Shown in pieces: positions 30,211-42,600 of a DNA stretch of 64,000 bases. The position numbers were made by a program, and so were the translations under genes. The DNA lies in the NCBI GenBank assembly GCA_905178155.1, contig CAJINV010000006.1, forward strand, positions 3,016,658 to 3,080,657, in the 5' to 3' direction. The notes beneath the pieces were generated by a model, which saw only the letters and a program-made list of their open reading frames with translations, searched no databases and was not told where the DNA came from. How positions within the stretch are numbered: position 1 is the stretch's first letter; each line of letters opens with the position of its first letter. This stretch comes from Amoebophrya sp. A120 (lineage: Eukaryota; Sar; Dinophyceae; Syndiniales; Amoebophryaceae).

Positions 30211-33200
30211 GTTTATTTAGACTTGATGTGGGCTTGCCGACGGGATGTTCAACATGCTTTTTTTGGCGAGCGTGATCGCTTCATCATGATAGATAAGAAC
30301 GTACAACATTTATTGTGATACAAATCAGCATCTGAGACAACCCAACACAACGTCCCTCCTGCAAAGATACGGCCTCCACACGACAACTGCAAGCACATTT
30401 CTTGATGAGTACTCTGCATGTATATCCATGTGATGCGGACTTGCGCTTGGAGGACTCACCTCTATAAAGCGATGATGGAGCTACGACGAAAGCAATCAGC
30501 TATAAATGGAGAAATTAGAGAAGGTGAGGGACCACGCGCGTCAGCGCGGAAATAGATAATCCCATCATGGCACGGCACTTTCCAGGTTAACCACACTGGT
30601 CAGCCTCCACCATTGTGTTCCGCATCAATAGGTCCACGTGCAGTTTTTACACGTCAAATTTGTGATGTTTGTTGTGGACGACCACAAACACAAGTAGCAA
30701 TGTCACGCGAGTTTCTTTTGATTCTTTTGTGTGGAGGACCAGTGGTCGACTTTATCCTTGATGATGTTCACAATCACGCGTCGCATACCAAGCCGCGTTA
30801 TTCTTGTTCTCTGGGATTTGCAGAGGCTAAGATCCGGATGGTTCCCAGGGGAAAAAAGTTTTTGTTTTGTTCATGCAGCGTTTTCACCAAGTCTCACTTT
30901 CAACTTCGAGTACAACTTAACACTAATTGAGATCTCAACGAAATGGTCGTTGAGTCTGGACCTACCTGTTTTCTTGCCAATTCCACAACTACTGATGTCC
31001 GCGGCAAGAATTATGTAAAACCTGTATGTAACGTGGTAGAATATGAAACGCATCAAGCTATGGTGAAGTTGACGTGCGGAGTTGGTCCCATTGTGGAATA
31101 AAGCACAAACATACAGAAAAACGATCAATTTTGATGCCTTGTTTCCACCCCAAAACTACCCAGGGCGACTATCTAATTTAGAGACGATAGGGAACTGTAC
31201 GGTAATCTATTCTCTACCGGACGAGGACTTACTTAGTTTGGGCTTTTATTTTAGCTTTCTTTATGTCTAGAGTTTCAAGTCTGGTTGAACAAATTACGGA
31301 ATTCCCTGGTGTCTTGAATAGATTAGTGTCCTGTAGTTTATTCCTCCAGCAGTGGTTAGAAAGTTGCTTTCGTTGATGCTCTCTAGGATTAATTCAAGAT
31401 TGTTCCCTGCAGATTGTGTTGTACTTGCCGCAACATCTTTATCTACGAGAAAGCTGGAGTTTTGCAGTTTTCGACCCGATAGGCCGTGCTTCTTTTCGAC
31501 AAAGTGTTTGTTGTTCTGCTGGTACGATGATTCTTGCAGATATAAAGATTCTTGCAGTTGTACATGGTTTTTTTTTCCAACCACGGATACCTAGTCGAGC
31601 TGCGCAAGCTCGATTTGTTGCACAAGTTAGTATCTGATGCTGAAGCATATAATTAATCGGTATAAAAATGATTCTTGCACTGGCCGGAGCCCGGCTAACA
31701 CGATTGATTTCGCGTGCCGAGATAGTAGAAATACTATACAGTTTTTCATTTATAAATATTACGAATTTGATTATAAATACGACAGCAATAGTACAAGAAA
31801 TAGAAATACCGAGTGGAGTAGACGAGGGCGAGGCCGATATGGGCCCAAGGCGAGAATACGACGAGGCGAGAAAACAAATATCCACGAGATTTTTCGTATT
31901 TTGTTTTACTTAGAAGTACGTGCCTAGTGTGCGGTACAGAAGATATGAATTCCATATGTTCTGAGCACGTACAACGGTAGCGAATATTTAGAGCAAGAAA
32001 AACGAAAAGAGCTTGCAGACCACTGTAATTAAGGCAAAATATAAAAATTATCGGCGATTGAAACGAAAAAAAAACTTTTCAACAAGCTTGGTGATTGAAT
32101 CAAACTTTAGGTTCCAGTACAGAAGGTGTAGTACTACTGCGTAGCGGCCGAATTATACTTGGCTGCCCTTGCGGGACCACCAACAGCTTCACAGAGCGAG
32201 TTTGTATTGTAGTCACATGACTGCATATTTGATATCCAACAGTGGGTGAAGGTGAAGCTCAACGAATCTTCACAGGAACAACCAGAACGTCGACCAGAAC
32301 AACCGCGAGCTGCCACGAGGAGAACTCAGTGCAATTTTTGCAAGGTTTAAGCGTGCGTAAGTAACGCTTTGCTTATTTCTACCACCGAAGTGAAGGCGGT
32401 CTTCGCGCGGTTGGAATAAATTAATAGTAGATAATTCGAGAGCTGCTGTGCCGGTGCACGACGACCGGGTGCAGCTGTTTCCGGATCACTTCTAGACGAC
32501 CTCCAGCACGACCACTACACCGTTATTTTTAGATGATACCATCCATGAGGAGTGCAGTGTTGCGGAGCGAAACACCAGAAGCTGTTGAAGCATCTAGAGG
32601 GTAAAAGAAGTGAATAAGCACCAAGTTCGGTTGGCGGCCCCTGTGCCGCTCGAACCTGTTTCCAGAACTCCTCGGTTTACGGTGTGTGAACATCAATAAT
32701 CGGAGGAACTTCATCGACCTGCACGCCGATTCATCTTCCTTGTTCGCCCGCGGTACAGAAGAAACAAGAGGGCGGAACTACAACAAGTGGATCCTTTTAT
32801 TAGGCGGCGGTACTGCGGCTGCGCTTCCTTGCTACTGACGGCGGTTGTTTTGGACTTCTTCTATTTGAAACTACTACTTCTTTCTGTAGGGGCGTAGAGG
32901 TTGTACTACAACTACTATCACCTTCATGCCGATGAAGAACTACATGTCAACACCTTCTGCGTGTAAAAACCGCTGTGGAATATTGAGAGCATAAGATTTT
33001 CTTGGAATCGAGGAGCAGCCGACATCATGACAGCATTACGACAAGAACCAAGTGAAGACTAGGAGTATATTCTACGTCATTTTCTACTTTTTTTCGCGTT
33101 GGGAGAAGCAGAAGAACGAGCACTAGTTTTCGTTTTTCCTCCGCGAGAACCAAAAGGAGCCATTTCTGCTGCTCTTACTTTATTTGCGGACAAGTTTTGG

Positions 33201-33304
33201 CGGGAAATAGCCCGGCTGCACTCCAGAAGAACTTTGGACGCTGTCACAAGTGCTGTCATAGGCAGTAGAGCAGGCGCAGAAAGAGAAACACCAGTACGCT
33301 CAAG
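30211..33304. other. Gene-poor stretch, 3.1 kb
   Basis: The central part (about 30900-32100) is A/T-rich. Short open frames occur on both strands without domains, introners or consistent splice signals. It separates RRP4 from the long Asn/Gln-rich gene. Confidence 0.45.
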
Positions 33305-36300
33305 ATGCGTCGTGGAGCGGGAGGCCATCAGATGCGGGGTAGTACGAGCACTACTTCTAACCATACCTCGAACACAGCAGGGACAACGCCATCTCCCGGG
33401 AAAATGAACGCGGCCGCGGGCCAGCCGACCCAGCACCACCCGCAGCTCCTCAACGAGCAGTACAACATCATGACCCAACAGCACTCTCCTGCACAACAGG
33501 CAGAATTTGCGTCCGCGTTGCGGGCGGGGGCAGCAGGCAACATGCAGCCGCAACACTCGCCGGACATGGAGCACGGCGAGGTGGTGGAGTTGCGCCGGCG
33601 CTGCGAACAGGTGCTCGCCCAACTGCGGGAACAGGAAGAAAAATTGGGTCCGAGTTCTGCGACGAGTGCAAATTTTAGTACTTCTGCCACCGAAGGTGTT
33701 GGTGTTAATATCAAAAATCCGGATCGCCAGCAGCTGGACGAAAGCACAGTCGCCTCCGGCATCATGCAGGGGCTGCTGGCAGCGGGGCATACTATGCAGC
33801 AACCGCAATACAACATGAACAATGGCGGCGGAGGGCCACGGAAGAATCACTTCGGTCAGATGAATCATGATGGTCGACCTGGTATTCTGCCCCCGGGTAT
33901 GTCTGGAATGCACCGCAACAACGGGCAACTCATGACACGTGGCGGGGAAGGAGCATATAATGGCGCCTCTTCCGATGGCAGGGCGTCGACCATGATGAAC
34001 ACCTCCAGCTACGAAACGTCCGATCGGCGCATCCAGGAAGTCTTGACCACGCACCGGGAAAATAAAGAGCGGGGGTTTTACGAATCAAGTACAACTTCTA
34101 GTGCAGGTTTTTACAACAATGAAGAGCAATATCATCTTCAGTACAGCGAGCGAGCCGCTGCTGGTGCTGCACCTGGAGCAGTAGTGCGACCGTCTTCCTC
34201 CTCCACTCCACCCCCGGCCTTGGAACAAACGCAGTCCGAGTACCATTATCCGCGGGACAGAAGCCGTGTTCCACGGCAAGCTGGTGCGCATGATCATGCT
34301 GAGATTTACGAGCAGTACAACCCTGGTGGAGCACCAGCTCCTGCAGCAGGAGGAATTATACCTCCAGGAGGCACGATGCACCGTGCCCTGACCGACCTTG
34401 GCACGACGCCTACGGGAGGTGGGCGTGCTCGACTCGAGGACCTACGAATGCTATCAGCGCAGCTATCCCAGCAACAACGGCGCGTATCCAAAACAGAATT
34501 GACTACTGCTTCACGACCGTGATGAACTTCCATTTGATGTGTACTTGCAGAAGATGAACATGCACGGAAGCTGAAGGGGTCTTTTGTGTTTTTATTCCGG
34601 TTCATGATTTTCATTGTCTTTTTCATGAAATGTGTTGCAAGAAGGCCGAAACGTTCATGTTCGTGTATGTAAAAATGCGCTTTGTGCAAAGGCGTCACAG
34701 CCGTGGAACAGTTTTTTTCTATGGATAGGGCCAAAACTACGTTTCCCCCACAACCAATGGACAACCCCAGCAAGAGAAGTACTACCACGCAAGCGGGTCG
34801 TACGATCGCGGCCACAACGGGCACCACACGTCGCAGCACAACATCCGCGACCGTAGCTCTGCTTCTGCTGCTTCCGACAGGATCAGCAAGTATGGGGCCG
34901 CGCGGCCGGGTTCATCCCAGGTAGATCAGCATTACGATAACGGTCCGCCCCCGGGAATTGACCCGTACATGTCCTCCTCTACCAGCCAGCGCGTCGCCAT
35001 GTCTACCGGTACTACTAGGCAACATCAACATTATTCCGTGCCCACCTCTGCTCCGCCACATTTGGCAAGTCCTGCGACGCCAGTACTGGCAGGAGGTTCT
35101 CAACAAAATACAACTTCCGGACGAGGAGAGGCGGATCATACAGGAGGTGTCGCCCACGACCACTCGCGTGTGATAGCAGGCTCTATTCCTGCGAGACCCA
35201 CTGGAGCTGCCCCGCCCCCGCGAGGCAGTGCTTACAGCACCCAGACCGAACAGCCGCCCTCTCAGCCAACCTCGTTGCACCACGCGAGTACCGCGACACC
35301 CAACACGAGCGCCCGTTCGGGTTCCATGACGGTGTCGAGTTACCGTGGGTTTGACCCACTTTCCCCGAACGGGGGTTCGAACCCCGCCTATACGGCCACC
35401 ACGGTCGGGGTCCCGGTGCTAGGCGGGGATCAGCAAGTAGGGCTTTCTCGTCGCGAGGCGGAGCAGACGGAACGACGGGATCATGATCTGGATCATCGTG
35501 GGCTGCGCGGCGACTACACTGGGAACAATTACAGGACTTCGAATACTACAGGAGCAGCCGCGTTGTATCACGGCAACAACGAAGATTTTTACAAAGCGGA
35601 AATAAAGCTGCAAGAACGAGAATATGACCCGTCCGCCGGAAGGCGGCCCCCGGGAATAAACGGCTATCGAAACCACGACGTTGATATCAATGGGAAAACT
35701 AGCGTCGACCGAGACCACTACAAACTCGTCCAGCAGTTGCATCAAACTTTTTCAGCAGGCACTTCTGCCTACCAGGACCATCCAGAGCGAGGACGAGACG
35801 AGGACAACTTTTTGCGCCAAACGGGAATTACAACGACGTCGAGGGAAATAAAGAACACCCGCGGAGGACACCACGACCGCCCCTTGTCGCACACCGACTA
35901 CGCGAGCAGAGGTCAGGACGACGTATCCTGTGCAAAAACATCCCTACCCCAGAGTTGTCATGCAGATCTGCAAGCACAGGAGCATTTGTAATGCGCATCC
36001 CCATGGGAGGCATTTCCCATCGTGTTTTGGAACTTGTAATGCTGTGAACAGGATATTGAGGAGATGGATTTGTTATGGGGCTTCCCTTTTTAAACTGAAT
36101 TACACTACAGCCTGCAAGAACTTGTCATGCGTGGCTCCCAAAACTTTAAGGTTTGTGTTGCAAAATCCCCATCTTGACTCTGGGGTGGGGACGTTTTTAC
36201 AAATGATACGACGAGGAGCTTGCTTACTTCGAGCGGCAGCAGGACTTCGTCGGCCAGGTGTATAGAAATAACACAAACCGCAATGGAGGCCATGCAGCTG

Positions 36301-39300
36301 AAGATGCAACGATGATGGAGGTGCCGGGCGGCGGCAACAGAAACACCAACTCGCTCAATGAATCACGTCGTGGTCCTCGGGACCGCCAAGCAGAAGTAGA
36401 TTTTTACCCGCCAGAAAGGACGTCGAGGGCCGGCGCGCCGTTGGTGCAGCAGATGGACATCGCACATCGTGGGTCCACTACCTCGCTTGTTCCTGTCAAT
36501 CAGCGCAGCCAAAATAGTAATCAACACGCGCCGTTGTTCAAAGGCGCAGGGACGAGGTATGAGAGTGCACAACACCCCGTTCCCTCTATTTGGAGAGATT
36601 TTACGGCATGAGAAACACCAGCGAGCAACGAGACGGTGCATAACAAGTTCCTGGGCCATATGTAGGACTTATTGCAACTTCGAAGTTTTTCATGCGAGCA
36701 GTGCAGCCACGAGGTAGCGCAGCGTAGGAATGGTATATATAGGATTTTGCATGACATCAAGTGATGAGGGGAAGGGGGAGTTCTTGTGCACTCTCATACG
36801 AGGGGGCAGAATGACTACGGCGGAATAAGAACAGGCAAATCTTCGTTACATCACGACCCCGCTGCTGAGCATCATCGTGCAGTAGATGAAGGTCAGTTTG
36901 ACTTTTTCCACTCTTTAACTGCGGGCTCTGCACCAGCTGGAGGGAATAACAAGAAGCTCCTGCACCAAAAGAACGGCTCCAAGTTGAAGGGAGGCGGTTC
37001 AGTACATGGCGGCCAGCGTGGTCAGCACTCTTCTTCGCAGAAGGGCGTGGGAAAACCGTCGCAGATGAACTATTCCTACGAACAGCAGGGTAGTATCAAC
37101 ATGAATAAAAGCAAAAATAAAGGACCACAAGTTCATCTGCACCACCAGAAAACGAACAATTACAACACCTCTGGCAACAACAACAAAACCGTTTCCCGGT
37201 CCACCAAACAAGCGGAAAAAGCGCTCTCGTCCTACATTGTGTCTTCTGCCGCAGCGGAAAGAAAGCAAGCCATTCCGATTGGGAAACAGAAACAGTTTCC
37301 GGTAATTCTCGCCGACAACTGCGATTTGTGCCTCGTAATGCACCACATCACCGACATGAAGCTGCTGCCCGACGAAATTTCGGAGATTGCGAAGGCTTTG
37401 GAGCTGAGCAAAATCGGGGTCATGAAGTTCAACGACATTGTATCCGCAGTGGAATTTGTCAAGCGGGTGGAGAATGTCTCGAAAAAAATTTTCGGGCAGT
37501 TTCTACCCTTGTGTGACGGGATAGGAGGCGGCGGGGGAAATTATACGACGCAGGGGTCGTACCCGTACCAGAAAAATACAACTGCTGCTCAGGACTCTCA
37601 CTCTGCTACAGTTCCATCTTCTTTCGCGACGAATAGTGAAGATCAAAGTGGTGCTCAACCTGTCGGAAACACGACATCGAATGACACACAAGCAGAACGG
37701 GCAAGTACTCGGCAGCAAAATCTCCCGCCGTTTTTGCAAAACTGGATTGATACTAACTTTTCCATCACCGGCCTGCCTTCCATGCCTACTTCGTCCAACG
37801 AGGACTTTGCTTCTGGAACTACCGGCACGACAGCAGCACATCTCTCTGCGCAGAAAAACGAACTGCTATTCGAGCTTTGGCGACGGATTGTGAAAGAGGA
37901 ATTAATTCAGGCAGAGTGTCTGTACGAGAATTTTTCCCTGGACGCGCTCGGCGAGTTGAATTGTTTGGAGGGAAGTTCTTCAAATACTGCCGGCGGGAAG
38001 AGGAATCAACACTCTGCTTCTTATCATCGGGAAGATAACGACAGTGACGGCGGGAGGCAGGCCAATGTGTCCAGCAAGTCCGGCATTAAGGGGGATCATC
38101 ATGTAGTGGGAGGCAATGAAGAAGAAGAACCAAGTTCATTTCAACACGGCATCAACAACGAAGGAAAAAAAGCCCCGAATACGGACTATGTTCCTCCTGC
38201 AGAGAACGCGGATTCCCTGTGGGCAAAGCGTGATGACCACGTGCAGCTCACGGACAGTGCGAGTTTTAACATTTGCCGCGACGACCAAGAGGATCATGGC
38301 AACTACCTCGGTACTATGAACAATGCAGAGGAGCGCCAAGAAGTAAAGGAAAACGGAGAAGAACTTCTACCCTGGGCAGCTGCTGCTTTACTCCCGGGCA
38401 CGACCGCAGCGACTGCTGAGGTTGTGACGCTGGATAGAAGTTCTTGTCACTACGGACACGGTGCGGCTGGTAGTTCATTCGAAGAGGAGAGCAGGGATTC
38501 AAACAAGATTGATTTCCCAGATTATGATCAAGATCACGACCACGCCGACGACGACAATCTGTGGGGTAAGCGTGCGGATTCGAAATCTAGCATTCACGAT
38601 GGACACCTTCATGCTAGTGCGACGATGAGAAACAGTAGGAACAACAGCAGTCATCTCGAGTCGCCCACTCTGCCCCTGGTGTTATCTTCTCCGCCTGGAA
38701 GAACAAGTGAACTCAACCGCCGGCCAGACCCCCCTACCACAGCCCCACCGCCGTACAGCTCGATCCTATCGCAGCAAGACATTCCGTCGCCCATGACCAG
38801 CCCGGCGATAGCGCTACGGCGGCCGAGTGCAGAAACGCCGGTCGACCGTGTAGAGGATGATGATGCTGATGCCGGTGGTTCAGGTTCTTCTCCCATAGTT
38901 GCTACTGGTGAAATAGCAGAACATGATGGAAAGAATGACAACAGCGCGGCAGTTGTACCAGAAGGTGGCCTTGGCACCGACGAAGAATACCTTAGTGCGA
39001 TGAAGGAGATGAACAGCACCAGTCTGAAAGACCAAATCATTTCCTCCGCGAGAGAGCTTCTACCCAGCGCTACGTCGAACACAGCAAATAAATCGCAAAA
39101 CGCCACAACGATGGGGCCCAACATCACGCAGAAAAAACCAAACTTCCGGATGTGCGGTATTTTCGTGCGCGATGCGCACGTGGGGCACAAGCAAGGGAAC
39201 GCTTTTTTTGTCATTTACCCGGAACCCATCATCGACCCAATGCTGCTTGACATGGAGGAGGAGACGGCGCTGAACAAGCACGACAGAGTTCTGCAACAAG

Positions 39301-39575
39301 ACTCCTTGAGGAGCCAGAATGCTGACCAGGAAGATGTCGAAGAAGATGCGTCTTCTGCCGCTTCCTCTTCTTCCTCCAGCACTAATCTGATGGAGTACCA
39401 CCTGGAAAAGCGGGCGAAGTTACTGCACGGCTTACTGGAAAACCCGACCCAATTATCCACAGAAAAAAGTAGCCTTTTGCACATTCAGCAACACAGAGTT
39501 TTTGTTCTGCATGATGCCATCAAGGAGTTTTTACAATGCGGAGATCATAAGGGAAAGCATGCATTTCAGGCATGA
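33305..39575 (+). CDS. Very large Asn/Gln/Ser/His-rich protein, unknown
   Basis: ATG at 33305; exons 33305-34493, 34729-35923, 36214-36557 and 36804-39575 give about 1,830 residues. Most is low complexity (Gln/Asn/His/Gly/Ser runs), typical of intrinsically disordered RNA-granule or transcription proteins. Islands that look folded: MEHGEVVELRRRCEQVLAQL then REQEEKL (short coiled coil); FPVILADNCDLCLVMHHITD then MKLLPDEISEIAKALELSKI and FNDIVSAVEFVKRVENVSKK (about residues 1090-1160); FRMCGIFVRDAHVGHKQGNA then FFVIYPEPIIDP; YHLEKRAKLLHGLLENPTQL. No family is recognised. Past 39520 the frame closes at TGA 39573. About 80 bases on, another protein-like frame opens (39656), so an unrecognised intron may join the two into one gene of about 12 kb. 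The three introners (G-like, E, C) are excised in frame. Confidence 0.65.
34495..34727. mobile_element. Introner element, family G-like, degenerate
   Basis: Right end AACAGTTTTTTTCTATGGAT A is clear. The left TATCCAAAACAGAATTGACT is a diverged match to the inverse. The flanking duplication is not clear. Removal joins CAA CGG CGC to GGC CAA AAC TAC and keeps an otherwise closed frame open. Confidence 0.65.
35924..36208. mobile_element. Introner element, family E
   Basis: Left TATCCTGTGCAAAAACATCC then CTACCCCAGAGTTG; right GGGGTGGGGACGTTTTTACA AATGATA. TSD CGACG perfect. The left end carries the family B-like TATCCTGTGC, so it may be a B/E chimaera. Confidence 0.88.
36558..36798. mobile_element. 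Introner element, family C
   Basis: Left TATGAGAGTGCACAACACCC; right GGGGGAGTTCTTGTGCACTC TCATA. TSD CGAGG perfect. Excision gives GGG ACG AGG GGG. Confidence 0.9.
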
Positions 39576-39655
39576 CAGAGACGGTCTGTGTCGCGTGTCC
39601 CGCAACACAAGGCGCTTTTTTGTCTGCATAAAGATCCACGTTTCTGCGACGGAAA

Positions 39656-42600
39656 ATGATTTTCACCTTCCCCGAAGATCTGTACAGCCAGATGATGCGC
39701 CTCCGGCTGTTTGACCGGCACTTGGAAACCCGAAAGGAGATCTTGAAAGCCCGGGCTGGGGAAGAAAAAATCATGGCGTTGCAAAACGAAGTGAATCAGC
39801 ACAGTGGTGATCAAAATGGGGATGAGCAAATCCGAAGGCAGAACAACAAGTCCGTTACCGAGCTAAACGAGGAACTCGAAATTGCGGATTCGGGGCACCG
39901 CCCGTGGGTTCTCGGGGTCTGTGAAAAAGACCGACCCAGCAAGCCGGTGGATTTATTGTCCAGCGGGCAAAACGAGAATTTGCTCGCGAGACTGCAACAA
40001 GACCCGGAGTTTCGAAACCGCTACCCGACCGCTCTGGGGGCCGTGCCCGGGTGCTGTAACGAGAAATTATCAAATGCAAATATGTCTGGGTCTGGATCTG
40101 GAAGACTGCGAGACTTGTCATGCTTGTCTGGCATGACTCTGGACTCTGTGTTGCGTGGCCACAAACAGCTCCCTCCGCCTGTCATGCAAAAACGCAGCTT
40201 CCTATGCGGAATACGCAACATCACAGCGCGACGAAGAAACCTGTCATGCTTCACGGTGCATTACAGAGTGCTGTAGTATTCGCTGAGCTGCATTACAAGT
40301 TTCCAGACCCAGACATATTTGCAATGCATAAAAATGGGTGGAATACTACTTGTGTCCCTCAACGTTTTCTGCGGTGTCGCTCGGGAACTTGTTTTTCAGC
40401 TGGTTCTCGCACAGAGGGGGCATTCGGGGCGACTGGCTCTGCGTTCTGTCGCACAGTGGCGTGAAAGGGGACGAAGCTAGAAATGCTTCGGGTTCGGGGA
40501 AAAAGAACGGTGGAAACAACAATAAAAACGCGAAGCTGTTGTTCGATTCCAAGGTCGCACCCCCGGGGATTTTGAATCGCCCCAAAGTGGCGTCGAAACC
40601 GCTAGAAGTAGGGGAAGAAGTAGTTCCTGGGACCACTACTGCAGTGACCACCGCAAACAAGAACAACGGCGAAAATTTTGACAAGAAAAGCACTAACGGG
40701 GAGCAAGTCGTATTGGAGAACGAAATCGATAAGTGGCTGAAGGAGAAATTCAAACTCTCGTCCAAGGAGGCCAAGGGAGTAGAAGACAGCGAGCACACAA
40801 TGGACCTCCAAAATCTTCTGCGTGCAGAACGGTACAGCCGACAGCACTTATAACAACAACGAAGTAGGCCATCTTTCCACGAACCAAACGGACACAGTTG
40901 AGGCCCTGCGCATGATCCCGCTGGCCCGGTTGTTCTGGCTGCTAGAGGGGGAAAGAGACGCGGACAAGCGAAACAAGTTCCACATCAAGGCGTTCCAGAT
41001 CTGGAGCTCGAAGAACACGCTGAAAAAACCGACCCATGACAACCCGAACAGAGTGGCACCACTAGCGCAGGGGAATACCAACACGGGGGGGAATGTGTAC
41101 TCGAGTTGTGCTGGTACAACTGCTCTTTCCCAGCAACAAGACCAACAGCTTTCCTGCTACGTTTTGTCGCCAAAAATGAAGTGGCTGTGCGAGAAAATTG
41201 TCCTGTCCACGAAAACCACCTCGAAGCAGTTACAGCAGCAAGGAATTGATGTCGAGGAGAGTGAAGATCTTCTGGATGATGTTGTGGCCTCTGACAACTC
41301 CCAGGTCCTGGCAACGACTACGAGGACGTCGCAAGAAGTACTGTCATCTTCCTCCTCCTCCTCCACAGTAGTTCACGTTGAAGCTGGTAGTACAACGACC
41401 GCGGGGCGCGGCGCTATTAGTTGTGACCCTGCTACATCAACTACAACTGTGGTATCAGGAACTACATCAGAGATTTGCACCACTACAACGGTCATCACCT
41501 CGCACACGACGACCAACAAAACGCTGTACAGTGTCAAGAAGACCCCGGGGCCGATCTACAGTGCCGGTGGCGCGTCGTTTCTGGAGCCGGGAGAGACTTT
41601 TGTGAACGGAGAAGTTGAGAATGTGCGGGTGGTGCCAAGAGTGGGAAAACGAGGAACAACTGGGGGAGCAGGAGGTGGAGAAAAGTGCTGGAATAGAAGA
41701 GACCATGACGACAGCACGATGGCGCACGACACCCGAAGGGAAGGAGATCAAGAGGTTTTTGACCATGACACAACCCAAAGCTGCAGCAACAAAATCGATC
41801 ACGTCGAAGTGTTCTGGAATGACAGGCGCAAGCCACGGTGCTTTATGAGAGTGCACAACTCCCCCTCCCCCTCATTTGTGATGCAAAATCCCAGATCCAA
41901 TTGCTGCCTTCTGGCACTGTATGCATCACAAATTTTGGAAGCCCATCAAACAGCAGTACTACATTGGGCGCATAAATTTGTCATGCACAGCATCCACGTG
42001 TGCTAGTGTTTGTATTGCAGTTCGCGCAATACAAATGAGGGGGAGGGGGAGTTGTGCACTTTCATATGCTTAACGATCGACCCGCTTGACGGCCCGGTCA
42101 CTATTTTGACAAAGCCGTATCCAGGAAAAAAACTGTGTGAGTGTAACTGTGTAGGAAGAGCAGCATCACAAATTCGCTTTGCATTACAGGGAAAACCTGT
42201 CATGCGCAGCTAGAACGTGGAAATACGTATGGAATTAGCCTATGACGCAGATCTAGCATGACAAGTGTAACAGTTTTGCACTTTCTGCATCACAGATTTA
42301 CACTCACATAGTTTTTTTCTTGCATAAGCCGCCCATCTGCTGTAGTGACACAACTGGTGGTGCAAAAATATGGCGTTCTCAACTGTTACATTCTCAACTG
42401 TTACATGAATTTGTCATGCAGAACTACCATCAAGATCCACACGAGAAAGCTGCTTCGCATGACAAATTTGCGAAGGGCTAAACAGCGCCTAAATCTGTGC
42501 AGAACTTGTAATGCCAGAGGTGCAGCCTCCCCCCTTTCACTTTTGCAATTCTTGCATCACAAAGCCATGTAACAGTTGAGAATGTAACAGTTGAGAACGC

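Noticed and set aside
40822-40860. Start of a separate gene at 40822 within the long gene
   Set aside because: The apparent start is not ATG, and a 49-base GT-AG intron joins both frames without a break.
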